Part shown: positions 33,317-42,392 of the stretch, one piece after another
Numbering within the stretch: position 1 is the stretch's first letter
Layout of the letters: each line of letters begins with the position of its first letter
Origin: JACRIM01 sp964605185
Lineage (GTDB): Bacteria > Planctomycetota > Phycisphaerae > UBA1845 > UTPLA1
NCBI GenBank assembly: GCA_964605185.1
Contig: CAZSBF010000005.1
Coordinates: 1-64,000, forward strand
DNA length: 64,000 nt
Direction: 5' to 3'
Notes under the pieces: model-generated
Database searches by the model: none
Told to the model about the DNA's origin: nothing
What the model saw: only the letters and a program-made list of their open reading frames with translations
Translations under genes and position numbers: made by a program

Positions 33317-34867
33317 TTAGAGCCGCTCGGTCACGGCCTTCCCCTGCATGAAGAGCTGCAAATAATCCCGCCCGCCGGCCTTGCTATCAGTACCGGACAT
33401 GTTGAACCCACCGAAGGGTTGAACGTCGACCAGCGCCCCCGTGCACTTGCGGTTCAGGTACAGATTGCCGACGTGCAACTCGTGCCTCGCCCGCTCCAGT
33501 TCAGCGCGGTCATTGGAGAATAACGCACCTGTCAGGCCATACTCCGTGCCGTTGGCGATAGAAAGCAGCTCTTCAAATCCACGGCCTTTGATGACGGCGA
33601 GCACCGGCCCGAAGATTTCTTCCTGCGAAAGCCGCGCCGACGGCGCGATGCCGGTGAAGATAGTCGGTTGGATGTAGAACCCACCGCTCGGCGGCTCCGC
33701 GTCGCCCAGCACCATCGTGCCTTCCTTCTTGCCGATCTCGATGTACTCATTGATCTTGGTGAAAGCGGATTTATCAACCACGGCTCCCATGAAGTAATTC
33801 TCCGGCCCGGTCGGGTTGCCGATGGTCAGCTTGCGCGATCGCTCGACGACCTTCTGCACCAGCACATCGTGCACCTTCTCATCGACGATCAGACGACTGC
33901 ACGCCGAGCACTTCTGTCCCTGGAAGCCGAAGGCCGACCACGTGACCGCATCGGCCGCCGCGTCGAGATCAGCGCTGGGTGTCACGACGATGCAGTCCTT
34001 GCCGCCCATTTCGAGAATCGTGCGCTTGAGCCAGATCTGCCCAGGATGCACCTTCGCCGCGCGCTCAAAGATGCGCAGGCCCACTTCGCGCGAGCCGGTG
34101 AACGAGATGAACCGTGTCTTGGGGTGATCAACGAGCAAATCGCCCACCGCGCCGCCCGAGCCGGGCACGAAATTGAGCACGCCCGGCGGCAGCATCACTT
34201 CTTCCATCACTTCGACAAACTTCGCCGCGATGATCGGCGATGCGCTGGCCGGCTTGAGCACGACTGTGTTCCCCGTCACGATCGATGCCGTCGTAATGCC
34301 CGCCATGATCGCAAACGGAAAGTTCCACGGCGGGATGCACACGCCGACGCCGAGTGACATGTAACGCAGTTCGTTCTCTTCGCCGGGGAATGGCGTGACT
34401 GGCTGCGAACCGCCGAGTCGCATCATCTCGCGGGCGTAAAACTCGAGAAAATCCACGCACTCGGCCGCATCGGCGTAGGCCTCGATCCACGACTTCGAGA
34501 CTTCGTACACCATCCACGCCGAGAATTCATAAATGCGTTTGCGAATAATCGCCGCTGCCCGAAGCAGATATCGCGCCCGCACGTCCGGCGGCGTGTGCGA
34601 CCAGCTTTTGAACGCGGAATCAGCCGCCGCAATCGCCGCCATCGCCTCTTCCGCGCCGGCCTTGGAGACCGAGCCCACGATCTGCTCAGTCCGTGCCGGA
34701 TTGATCGACTCAATCTTCGCCGACGTCTCCACCTTCTTGCCGCCGATCCGCAGCGGGTAGCTCCGGCCAAGCTGCGACTCGACGAGTTTCAGCGCCTCCA
34801 GCATCTTGGCCCGCGGCTCGGGCTGGTTGAAATCGGGATACGGCTCCGGATGATACGGGATCAGCAT
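33317..34867 (-). CDS. pruA: 1-pyrroline-5-carboxylate dehydrogenase
   Basis: Oxidises glutamate semialdehyde/P5C to glutamate with NAD in proline breakdown. The 516-residue aldehyde dehydrogenase has the catalytic cysteine in GFQGQKCSACSR (C320), the general base glutamate in LEMGGKDC (E286) and the NAD-loop FTGSREVG (256-263), and matches the stand-alone RocA/PruA2 type rather than bifunctional PutA. The ATG at 34867 is chosen because GGAGAG lies six bases upstream; the longer reading frame runs into repeat DNA. No proline dehydrogenase gene is in the window. Confidence 0.9.
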   Translation of the reverse strand: MLIPYHPEPYPDFNQPEPRAKMLEALKLVESQLGRSYPLRIGGKKVETSAKIESINPARTEQIVGSVSKAGAEEAMAAIAAADSAFKSWSHTPPDVRARYLLRAAAIIRKRIYEFSAWMVYEVSKSWIEAYADAAECVDFLEFYAREMMRLGGSQPVTPFPGEENELRYMSLGVGVCIPPWNFPFAIMAGITTASIVTGNTVVLKPASASPIIAAKFVEVMEEVMLPPGVLNFVPGSGGAVGDLLVDHPKTRFISFTGSREVGLRIFERAAKVHPGQIWLKRTILEMGGKDCIVVTPSADLDAAADAVTWSAFGFQGQKCSACSRLIVDEKVHDVLVQKVVERSRKLTIGNPTGPENYFMGAVVDKSAFTKINEYIEIGKKEGTMVLGDAEPPSGGFYIQPTIFTGIAPSARLSQEEIFGPVLAVIKGRGFEELLSIANGTEYGLTGALFSNDRAELERARHELHVGNLYLNRKCTGALVDVQPFGGFNMSGTDSKAGGRDYLQLFMQGKAVTERL

Positions 34868-34973
34868 GGCGATCTCTCCATCGCAGTAATGATGTATGCA
34901 ATCAGTGGTGCATATTGTAGTGGACGCGGCACAATTCGGCGCGGTAGGGGGGCGCTGCAGGCGCGATGGATAA

Positions 34974-35048
34974 AGTGGAGCGGGCGTCCCTGCCCGCGTT
35001 CTCACGCAAGAACGCGCAAACGAGTGGGGCGGGCGTCCCTGCCCGCCG
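34974..35048. repeat. Two copies of a GC-rich hairpin repeat
   Basis: GCGGGC-GTCCCT-GCCCGC occurs at 34980-34997 and again at 35029-35046, each preceded by AGTGG(A/G). Between them GCGTTC...GAACGC forms another stem. The same unit, with GCAGGC arms, occurs twice near 51505 and once near 60965. It lies in the 219-base gap between the GH31 and pruA genes, which otherwise shows nothing. Confidence 0.75.
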
Positions 35049-35086
35049 CTGCAGTCAGTCCCGCACCATGTACCGCGTGCGAGTTG

Positions 35087-38000
35087 CTACGGTTTCAACC
35101 GGGGCTTCACCTGCGTCAGCGGCCGACCATTGGCATCCTCAATGTGAACGCCGAATCCTCCGTCGCCGCCGCCCTGATGAACCTTTACCAGCAGCGTATT
35201 TGTACCCTTCTTGAGCTTGACCGCGACATGGTCGGATTTCGCGCTGTACGGCCGGCCGATGTTGAGAAAGTAGATTTCCTCGCCATTGAGCCACATCTTC
35301 ACTCCGTCGTCGGTGCCGAAGGCGAACGTGGCGTCCATGTCCTCCGGCGAATCGATGTAGGTGAAACCATAGACGATGGTGTCATTCACGCGTTTGCTGA
35401 AGACCTCATCAAAGTCGACGAAAAACTCGCCGGTCAGATCGTCACCCGGCTTCACCGTGCGGATGTATTTCTTCCACGTGACGCGCTCGCCATCCTTGCC
35501 GGGGTGCAACGCCTCGAACTCGACCCTTTCCTCGGGAAGGAATGGCTGATCGAGCGGATTGTCGGCGCGACATTCCAGCGGACCCACGATCCACCACGCA
35601 TTGATTGACGGCATCAGAATCTTCTCGAACTCAAATGTCATCGGCTCGGCCTTCGACTCCCTCGGGCTCACCGTCAACGTCGCCGACACCATCGCCGTGT
35701 GCACAGTCCCATCGCCGACCAGCTTGGCCGTCATGCTCAGCGGTTTGCCCGCGGCGAGCGATCCCTCGGCCTTGGCTGCCGCGCCGAACAACCGCCACCC
35801 CGGCGCGGCCTTCAACGTCAGCGTGGCATTGAATGCCGTGGGGTCAAAGAGAATCGTCGGCTCCGCGATGGCCGCGACATCAAACACCCCGGCTGTATTC
35901 GGATCGGAGACGACGTTCAATCGGTAGAAAAGCCCAAGCAACCGCGCGAACAGTCGCTTCTGTTCCGCATCGCTGAGCTTCGCCCCTGACAATTCCTCCA
36001 CATAGCCCGCCCAGTGCGCAAACTGGTTTTCAATGATCGAGTAATCCGTCGGATCGGATAAGTACGCCGTCGAAATCGCCTGCACGGCGTCGCGCGTGCG
36101 AGTGAGCGACGGTGCCGCAGCCGCGACATGCTTCAACAGAGCGAATTTCCCCGTAGCACCCTCCCGATTCATCTCAAACGCGGCTTTCGCTGCGTCACGA
36201 TGTGTCAACATGATTTCGACTTGTGACGTCGTGTCGACCTCAGCAAGCCGAACCGTCGTCGGCGCGCCGGGATGGATGTACACCAGTTCAGAATCAAGGG
36301 GGCTGGGCTTTTCACTCTTCTTCGTCGTGACGGTTGCTGCCACCGATTCTGCCTTAGGGTCGTGATGGAATCGAAAGTCGTACTTGCGTTTGCGAGGTTC
36401 AACACGTTCGCTCGACGCCGGCCCAATCCGAGCCGTGTGACGGCCTTCCTGTTTCGTATGCGCAATCTCCGTCCATATCCCGCCCGTTGTGGTGTAGTCG
36501 TTGCTTACACCATCGTCCTCATACAGCCGATACGAACCATCCGCCTCGCCGAACACATTCACCACCAGTTCGTTCGGCGAGGTCGATGCACCGTTGCGAT
36601 AATCCTGCGTAACGACAATGCCGCCATCTCTCACGAAAATCGGAATCTCGTCGAGCGGCACCGTCAGCGGAATCGTCTTCGGCCCTTCATACATGCGCCC
36701 CGTGGGCCAATACACCCATTTCCCCGGCGGCAACCACACCTCCACCATGGCGCATTGGCTCATCGGATCCGCCGCCTCTGCCACCGGCGCGACCAGCATC
36801 TGATCGCCAAACAAATACTCACTGCCGGCCTTGTACGCCTCGTCCAACTCCGGCCACTCGTAATACAACGGTCGACAAAGAGGAATTCCCGTGTCGTAGC
36901 ACTGTCGCGCGGCGGTGTAGATGTACGGGATCAACTCATAGCGAAGTTGATACGCCTTGCGGCCGGCCTCGAAGAACTCCGTCGGAAATTGCCAAATGCG
37001 CCGCTCGGCCTCGGGGTTCTTCGTTGTGTGTGTGCGCAGAATCGGCGACAGCGCGCCCCATTGCAACCAACGCACATACATCTCCGGATCAACCTTGCCC
37101 GGCTGATGCCCACCGATGTCATGGCTCCAATACGCATAACCGACGTTGCCCGCCGTCGCGGTGAACGGCGGCTGAAACGCCAGCGACGGCCAATTGCAAA
37201 ACGTGTCGCCCGAAAAGCCGATTTGGTAGCGGTGATTTCCGAGGCCGCCCCAACGCGAAAAGATGATCGGCCGCTCGCCGGTCTCCTTGGTACGGCGCTC
37301 CATCTCGGTCCAGTGCAGATAGTTCAGCCAGAAAAGCGGATCGAGGCCCTCGATCTTTGTCTTCTGCCCCTGCTGCCAATCCATCCACCAGAAATCGATG
37401 CCGGCCTTCTCCATCGGGTGATGCAAGAGCTTGAAATAGGCGTCGACAAACGTTCGATCCGTGCAGTCGAACGGCACGCGATCCGTCTTTTTCGGATCGA
37501 GCCCCATCGCCTTGCACACCTCGGGGAATTGCTTCTCCTGTTTGCCCACTCCCTCGGCCGGGTGAAGATTGAGCGTGACCTTCAGACCTTCAGCGTGCGC
37601 CCATTTGAGAAAGCCGTTAGGGTCGGGAAAGTACTTCGGATTCCACGTGTAGCCGGTCCAGCCATCGAGATGCCAGTCCATGTCGACGACCAGCACATCA
37701 AGCGGCACATCATGCTCGCGGAACTCCTTCACGAGTTGGCGAAGTTCGGCATCGCTATAGGCCCAGTAGCGCGACCACCACGCCCCGAAGGCAAATCGCG
37801 GCGGCATCGGAATGCGCCCCGCAACCTTGATGAAATCAGCGAGTGCCCCCTTGTAGTCGTGACCGTATGCGAAGAAATACCAGTCCTGCGAATCCTTTTT
37901 CTCTCGCGGCGTTGCCCACGGCCAATCACTCAACGAGGCCCGCGCGCCGGCAAGGGCATTGTCTGGTGAAGCTGCGAACAGCAATCGCTTCGAATCATCC

Positions 38001-38497
38001 ACGCAGGTCCAACCGTTGCGGGAAAGCAACCCTTCCTCCAACGGGCATGACCCTGAAATGCCGTCCAGCGTTCGGGTTGTCCCCCCGAGATTGGATGGAT
38101 TCGCGAACGGCGGCGCACATTCGAGGTCGGCCTGCCCGTCCACGGATTTCACTTGCACAGTGAGGTTGCTCTTGTCGAATTTGCCACCCGGCCGATAGCG
38201 AATGGATAGTTTCTCAGTGGTGATCGTGAGGATTCCCTGCCGGTCGGCCTTTTCAAATTTCGGCACGGGGAGTCGACGATTGATGAAAGCGAACGACGCC
38301 CGATCCTCGAACTTCCCGCCGTCGGAATACTCCATCCGCACCAGCCCCGGTGTCAGGATGGTGAACCGCGCATTGCCTGAGACAACAATGGCGGCAGGAT
38401 CGGCGATAGGGTTAGGCGGATCATCGGCATAGGCAAATGACGAAAACATGGCGAAAAAGGTGGCACAGCATGTCGCAACAAGGATGTGTGATTTCAT
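35087..38497 (-). CDS. Secreted GH31 alpha-glucosidase-type hydrolase
   Basis: An 1,136-residue exported retaining glycosidase with signal peptide (about residues 1-24). The GH31 catalytic domain shows FGAWWSRYWAYSD (237-249), the nucleophile in FWWMDWQQG (D373) and the acid/base region GFSGDTFCNW (D431). It is followed by a DUF5110-like beta region (DGSYRLYEDDGVSNDY). The last 120 residues (FAFGTDDGVKMWLNGEEIYF onward) look like a carbohydrate-binding jelly roll. Substrate (alpha-glucan or xyloside) cannot be told. Its start overlaps the stop of the PIN gene by four bases. Confidence 0.9.
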   Translation of the reverse strand: MKSHILVATCCATFFAMFSSFAYADDPPNPIADPAAIVVSGNARFTILTPGLVRMEYSDGGKFEDRASFAFINRRLPVPKFEKADRQGILTITTEKLSIRYRPGGKFDKSNLTVQVKSVDGQADLECAPPFANPSNLGGTTRTLDGISGSCPLEEGLLSRNGWTCVDDSKRLLFAASPDNALAGARASLSDWPWATPREKKDSQDWYFFAYGHDYKGALADFIKVAGRIPMPPRFAFGAWWSRYWAYSDAELRQLVKEFREHDVPLDVLVVDMDWHLDGWTGYTWNPKYFPDPNGFLKWAHAEGLKVTLNLHPAEGVGKQEKQFPEVCKAMGLDPKKTDRVPFDCTDRTFVDAYFKLLHHPMEKAGIDFWWMDWQQGQKTKIEGLDPLFWLNYLHWTEMERRTKETGERPIIFSRWGGLGNHRYQIGFSGDTFCNWPSLAFQPPFTATAGNVGYAYWSHDIGGHQPGKVDPEMYVRWLQWGALSPILRTHTTKNPEAERRIWQFPTEFFEAGRKAYQLRYELIPYIYTAARQCYDTGIPLCRPLYYEWPELDEAYKAGSEYLFGDQMLVAPVAEAADPMSQCAMVEVWLPPGKWVYWPTGRMYEGPKTIPLTVPLDEIPIFVRDGGIVVTQDYRNGASTSPNELVVNVFGEADGSYRLYEDDGVSNDYTTTGGIWTEIAHTKQEGRHTARIGPASSERVEPRKRKYDFRFHHDPKAESVAATVTTKKSEKPSPLDSELVYIHPGAPTTVRLAEVDTTSQVEIMLTHRDAAKAAFEMNREGATGKFALLKHVAAAAPSLTRTRDAVQAISTAYLSDPTDYSIIENQFAHWAGYVEELSGAKLSDAEQKRLFARLLGLFYRLNVVSDPNTAGVFDVAAIAEPTILFDPTAFNATLTLKAAPGWRLFGAAAKAEGSLAAGKPLSMTAKLVGDGTVHTAMVSATLTVSPRESKAEPMTFEFEKILMPSINAWWIVGPLECRADNPLDQPFLPEERVEFEALHPGKDGERVTWKKYIRTVKPGDDLTGEFFVDFDEVFSKRVNDTIVYGFTYIDSPEDMDATFAFGTDDGVKMWLNGEEIYFLNIGRPYSAKSDHVAVKLKKGTNTLLVKVHQGGGDGGFGVHIEDANGRPLTQVKPRLKP

Positions 38498-38922
38498 TGG
38501 GGGACTCGCAGTAGGCAGTTGAATCCGGCCTGTTCAAAGTGTCGGTCTGCGGTGAACGCGTCACGAATGCCGGCGCTGGCCATGACCTCAAAGCTGATGC
38601 AATCGACGAGCCCCCATGTTTTGTCGTGGTACCGGGCGAGGCGAGACAGTCCGGCAAGAAACAGTTGGCGATCTACAAAGATGGCGGTCGTCATCGGATC
38701 TTCAACGATGTCCCTGATGAACTCACTCCAAGAATCGCGTAAAGAGCTGCGAGAGATGCAGTTTCCAAGTTCGGCGAGAACGAGGTCTGTGGTCATCATG
38801 CGTCGCCGGAGTCGGCCAAATGAACGAAACGGCTGGACGGCCTCAATATGAGAAGACTCACGGTGATTCAAGAATGCCAGAAGCCCCCCGGTATCAAGGA
38901 ATACCGGCTCATTCGCCATCAT
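38494..38922 (-). CDS. PIN domain protein (VapC-like)
   Basis: A 142-residue probable ribonuclease with the PIN acidic set: FLDTGGLLAFLN (D9), TDLVLAELGN (E51) and LVDCISFEVM followed by DAFTADRHFE. The upstream gene overlaps it by 14 bases and encodes an antitoxin-like protein, the order and overlap expected of a VapBC-type module. Its stop overlaps the GH31 start by four bases, so a toxin-type gene is transcriptionally and perhaps translationally coupled to a sugar hydrolase, which is odd. Confidence 0.85.
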   Translation of the reverse strand: MMANEPVFLDTGGLLAFLNHRESSHIEAVQPFRSFGRLRRRMMTTDLVLAELGNCISRSSLRDSWSEFIRDIVEDPMTTAIFVDRQLFLAGLSRLARYHDKTWGLVDCISFEVMASAGIRDAFTADRHFEQAGFNCLLRVPQ

Positions 38923-39151
38923 TCACCTTAGGGAGGCCATAGAGATAGTGATCGTGGTTCAGTGCTAGATCAGGAATACCGGTATCGACGGCATATCGCT
39001 CGACGTCAAATATCTTTCGGTCCGTTGGGCATTCTTCAGCGTCTTGAGAAGACAACTGCCGGGCATAGACTTCGACCGAGATTCCCTCGGGAGGTTTCTC
39101 GTCGCCCACGAAGACCACCACACCATTCTGAACTGTTCCTCGATATGTCAT
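38909..39151 (-). CDS. Antitoxin-like protein paired with the PIN gene
   Basis: An 80-residue protein whose N-terminus (YRGTVQNGVVVF) and EGISVEVYA resemble DUF104/AF2212-type antitoxins, with a C-terminal GIPDLALNHDHYLYGLPK tail often seen in small proteins next to PIN domains. It overlaps the PIN gene by 14 bases. A consensus -10 box lies 15 bases upstream of the ATG, giving a very short leader. The C-terminal tail is the likely toxin-neutralising part (inference). Confidence 0.8.
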   Translation of the reverse strand: MTYRGTVQNGVVVFVGDEKPPEGISVEVYARQLSSQDAEECPTDRKIFDVERYAVDTGIPDLALNHDHYLYGLPKVNDGE

Positions 39152-39165
39152 AAGTCACCCGCCCA

Positions 39166-39171
39166 ATTATA
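39166..39171 (-). promoter_or_regulatory. Consensus -10 box of the antitoxin-PIN unit
   Basis: The minus strand reads TATAAT at 39171-39166, with the ATG 15 bases downstream, so the transcript leader would be only about eight bases. The -35 is weak. Autoregulation by the antitoxin is the usual pattern but no operator is clear. Confidence 0.4.
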
Positions 39172-39198
39172 CCACGTCTCCACGCAGAATCAGGGACC

Positions 39199-39732
39199 TC
39201 ATGCATCCTCGCGCCCGACGACCTGATAATCCTCGCGTTCGCCGCGGCCACGTAGCGGATAATCTTTCCGAAGCGGGTTGGCCTCGAATGTATCCCACGT
39301 CAGAATGCGTCGCAGATCCGGGTGCCCCTCGAAAGAGACACCGAACATGTCGAAGACCTCGCGCTCCATCCACTCCGCGCCCTTCCAGATCGACGTGACC
39401 GACGGCACCGTTGGCTTCGGGTCGTTCACAAAGCACTTGATCCAGATGCGATGATTGTGCGTCAACGACAGCAGCGAATAGATCACCCCGAACCGATCGG
39501 CCGCCTTTGGGAAATTCAAATAGTCGATGCAGGTCAGGTCGATCAGTTGCTCGAACTTCATCCGCGCATCGTCGCGAAGAAATGTCATCACATCGATTAG
39601 CCGATTCGCCGCGACGCGAATGAAATACTGATCGCTCGGCTTCGCGCCGCCTTCCAGCAGTGGCTTCGCATCGAACGTGTCACTGGGAAAACGCGACCGC
39701 AACGCCGCGACAATCTCGTCATGGCTCGCCAT
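39199..39732 (-). CDS. nuoC: NADH-quinone oxidoreductase subunit C
   Basis: A peripheral-arm subunit of complex I. The 177-residue protein has the 30-kDa subunit signature REVFDMFGVSFEGHPDLRRI, with YPLRGRGERE at the C-terminus. It starts two bases after the nuoB stop, so the two are co-translated. No nuoA or nuoD flanks the pair; the next gene downstream is the antitoxin gene. Confidence 0.94.
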   Translation of the reverse strand: MASHDEIVAALRSRFPSDTFDAKPLLEGGAKPSDQYFIRVAANRLIDVMTFLRDDARMKFEQLIDLTCIDYLNFPKAADRFGVIYSLLSLTHNHRIWIKCFVNDPKPTVPSVTSIWKGAEWMEREVFDMFGVSFEGHPDLRRILTWDTFEANPLRKDYPLRGRGEREDYQVVGREDA

Positions 39733-39734
39733 CG

Positions 39735-40328
39735 CTATCGACCTCCCGCTGTTTCAGGCACACCCAACGGCACCGTCGGCTGCGCCACCATTCGCAATCC
39801 CTTGCCGCGCTGCGTACTCGGTATCACGCCGTCCTTCTCCACAATCCGCTGGATCGCCATGACGCCCTCGATCAGCGTCTCCGGACGCGGCGGGCACCCC
39901 GGCACATACACATCCACCGGCAGGAACTGATCGACCCCTTGCACCACGGCATAGGTGTCAAAAACACCACCCGTCGATGCACAGGCCCCCATGGAGATCA
40001 CCCACTTCGGCTCTGTCATCTGCAGATAGATGCGCTGAAGCACCGGCATGTTCTTAATCGCCACGCGCCCGGCACATATTAGTAAGTCGCACTGCCGCGG
40101 CGAAAACCGCATGACCTCCGCCCCGAACCGCGCGATGTCATACCGGCTGGCCCCCGTTGCCATCAGCTCGATGCCGCAGCAAGCCGTCGCAAACGGCATC
40201 GGCCACAAGCTGTTTTTCCGCGCCCAATTAATCCCATGCTCGCGGATCAGGCTCACCACTTGGTCAAGCCGCGTCGTCAGGACGTCGTCGCCACCCATCG
40301 TGTGCGGATTGGTTTGGTACTTTTCCAT
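39735..40328 (-). CDS. nuoB: NADH-quinone oxidoreductase subunit B
   Basis: The complex I subunit that carries the terminal [4Fe-4S] cluster N2. The 197-residue protein has the tandem cysteines in FATACCGIELMA, a further one in ISMGACASTGG and the last in VYVPGCPPRPE, the expected four ligands. It lies 82 bases after rex on the same strand and directly before nuoC. The remaining nuo genes are not in this window. Confidence 0.96.
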   Translation of the reverse strand: MEKYQTNPHTMGGDDVLTTRLDQVVSLIREHGINWARKNSLWPMPFATACCGIELMATGASRYDIARFGAEVMRFSPRQCDLLICAGRVAIKNMPVLQRIYLQMTEPKWVISMGACASTGGVFDTYAVVQGVDQFLPVDVYVPGCPPRPETLIEGVMAIQRIVEKDGVIPSTQRGKGLRMVAQPTVPLGVPETAGGR

Positions 40329-40410
40329 GAACGACCTGCGCCTCGGTGAAGTACTCGTATGCGAGAGATATCTTAGCGCACACAGGGAGGCCCGTCGAGA
40401 AGATGTCGCA

Positions 40411-41049
40411 TCAGACCCCCGACCCCACCTGAAACGACAATTGCTCCAACTGCACCGCCAGATCCACCGACGAAATCGCCACCTTCGCGTCCACGTCGAT
40501 ACTCACCGGCGCGAAATTGAGCAATCCCCGAATCCCCGACTGCACCAGCGTATCCACGAGCGGCTGAGCCGCCTCGCCAGGCACTGCGAGGATCGCCAGC
40601 CGAATGTCCTTTTCCTTCACGGTTGCCGGTATCTCGTCCACCGACTGAATCCGAATCTCCGGTTGCGTGGGGATCGGCCTTCCCACCTTCGACGAGTCCG
40701 CGTCAAACACCGCAACGAGCTTGAATCCCTTTTTCGCGAATCCTCGATAGGCCGAAAGGGCCATGCCCAGATTTCCCGCCCCGACAAGCAGCACGTTCCA
40801 CGTTCGATCGGTCCCGAGGATGTGCCGAATCTTGGTGATCAACTCACCAACGTCATACCCGATGCCCCGCTGGCCGAACTGGCCGAAATAAGCGAGGTCT
40901 TTGCGAATCTGTGTCGCCGTGAACTTCAGAGCGGCCGCCAGTTTCCGGGATGCCACCGTGCGATTATCCGCCCGCCAGAGATTCTCCAGTTCGCGCAGGT
41001 AAAGGCTCAGGCGGCGTACGGTCGGTTCGGGGATGTTGCCTGTTTTCAT
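40411..41049 (-). CDS. rex: Redox-sensing transcriptional repressor
   Basis: Senses the NADH/NAD+ ratio and represses respiratory and fermentation genes. The 212-residue protein has an N-terminal winged helix (EPTVRRLSLYLRELENL, residues 7-23; YFGQFGQRGIGYDVGEL) and a Rossmann domain (VLLVGAGNLGMALSAYRGF). The ATG at 41049 gives the normal Rex N-terminus; an in-frame start 45 bases earlier is not supported. It lies upstream of nuoBC, a likely regulatory target, but no TTGTGA-type Rex box was seen in the 82-base gap. Confidence 0.94.
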   Translation of the reverse strand: MKTGNIPEPTVRRLSLYLRELENLWRADNRTVASRKLAAALKFTATQIRKDLAYFGQFGQRGIGYDVGELITKIRHILGTDRTWNVLLVGAGNLGMALSAYRGFAKKGFKLVAVFDADSSKVGRPIPTQPEIRIQSVDEIPATVKEKDIRLAILAVPGEAAQPLVDTLVQSGIRGLLNFAPVSIDVDAKVAISSVDLAVQLEQLSFQVGSGV

Positions 41050-41363
41050 CGCTCTATCCCGTCGCGCCTGCCCCAAAGATTCCATCGCCCGCAAACGACG
41101 TACCCAACCGTTCGATAATACCTTGCTCTCCGCAGCCTCTCAATGCTGAATGGGCATGACTTTGCTCCCAAGTCCTTGCCATTCCAGATTTTCCGCCGCC
41201 CGGACTTGACACTCCGAGCCGTCGGCGGATACGTTTGACAACTGGAAACCAACCGAATCGGCGTCTCCCGCCAGCCTGCGGCCGACGATGCCGCTGTTCG
41301 CCGCTCATGCGACACTCCCGGGGGAACGTGACGAGCGGCCTGAAAAGCCTTAGAACGATTGTT
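41050..41363. promoter_or_regulatory. Divergent region between rex and the HEAT-like gene, with a plus-strand promoter candidate
   Basis: No gene is supported in these 314 bases. TTGACA (41206-41211) and TACGTT (41230-41235) are 18 bases apart on the plus strand and could drive the gene at 41364, leaving a leader of about 120 bases. The -35 is perfect, the -10 matches at three positions. Confidence 0.4.
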
Positions 41364-42392
41364 ATGAACAAGACGTGGCAGCGACTGCCGAGTGTCCTCA
41401 TCGTCATCATGCTGGCAATCCCGGCCGCCTCTCGCGCCCAGGATTCCGTCACCGAAACACTTCGCAAAGCCACGCTCACCCCCCAGGATCGCGGCACCCT
41501 CGAAGCCGAAGTCAGCCAGCGCGTAAAGCGAACCTTCGGCGGTTCCACGCCGGTCAACCTGAATGAAGCACGCGACCGCCTCGCCAAACCCGCAAAAGAG
41601 AAAGACGTCTCCAAAGAAGGGCTAAACGTCTACAGCGAAATCGTCGCGGCGGAATTGGAAGGCCCCGCGGCGTCTGAAGACCTCAACACGTCTCTCACCG
41701 CCGTGCTCATTCTCGAAGACCTCGAAAGTGCTCCGACGGTCGGCGCACTGATCGCAGCGACAAAAAACAAACACCCGGCCGTTCGGTACGCGGCAACCCG
41801 TGGAATCGCCAATTTGCGATCCAAGATCAAAGACGACGAGTCCACCTGCCGAAAAGCCCTTGCCGCATTGGGCGAAGCAGGCGCGAAGGAAAAGGATGAA
41901 CACGTCCGTCGCCGAATCTACCAGGCATTGAACGTCAAAGAGGCAGCGGCCGATTTCAAACACATGGAGCCCGTCGCCGCCGCACTGAACGCCGTGATGT
42001 CGGCCCGAATCACCGAACTTGCCGGGGGCAGTCACGACGAATACCGCGACGAAGAAGCGGTTGCCGCCGCGGCAGGATGTTACGCAGGCTGTTCTGCCCG
42101 ACAGCAAGCCGCCCTCGTGGGCAATCTCTACAGCCTTCTGGGTCACACCGTTGACCACTATTTCGACGCTGGAACCGCGCCGGAGGCCCTGCCGACCATC
42201 GCGCGGCTTGCCCAACGATACGAAAAAGGCCTCACCGATATGATGAAGGCTGCGAAGGTTTCCGCACCGTCCAAACAAGTCAGCGACCTGCTTAGGGCAG
42301 GGGCCGATCGCCAGAAGGCCGAAAAGGATGCCCGCGCCGCCCTCGACGATCTTCACAAGACCCTTCGTGGTGAACCATGGCGCCTGCCCTAG
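41364..42392 (+). CDS. Exported HEAT-like helical protein
   Basis: A 342-residue protein with a signal peptide (MNKTWQRLPSVLIVIMLAIP, cleavage near ASRA-QDS) followed by helical repeats; NKHPAVRYAATRGIANLRSK is a typical HEAT unit. The ATG at 41364 is chosen because it gives the signal peptide. The rest (KEKDEHVRRRIYQALNVKEA, GSHDEYRDEEAVAAAAGCYA) is also helical and charged. Probably periplasmic scaffold; no enzyme motif. It precedes the two exported paralogues at 42616 and 44528 in the same direction. Confidence 0.65.
   Translation: MNKTWQRLPSVLIVIMLAIPAASRAQDSVTETLRKATLTPQDRGTLEAEVSQRVKRTFGGSTPVNLNEARDRLAKPAKEKDVSKEGLNVYSEIVAAELEGPAASEDLNTSLTAVLILEDLESAPTVGALIAATKNKHPAVRYAATRGIANLRSKIKDDESTCRKALAALGEAGAKEKDEHVRRRIYQALNVKEAAADFKHMEPVAAALNAVMSARITELAGGSHDEYRDEEAVAAAAGCYAGCSARQQAALVGNLYSLLGHTVDHYFDAGTAPEALPTIARLAQRYEKGLTDMMKAAKVSAPSKQVSDLLRAGADRQKAEKDARAALDDLHKTLRGEPWRLP

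Noticed and set aside
34868..35005. Extension of P5C dehydrogenase upstream of 34867
   Set aside because: The extra reading frame runs through GC-rich hairpin repeat DNA, while a good ribosome binding site supports the ATG at 34867.
36272..37969. A 565-codon plus-strand frame opposite the GH31 gene
   Set aside because: Antisense shadow of a real gene with strong domain evidence on the other strand.
40329..40410. A Rex operator between rex and nuoB
   Set aside because: No TTGTGA/TCACAA inverted repeat is visible in this gap.
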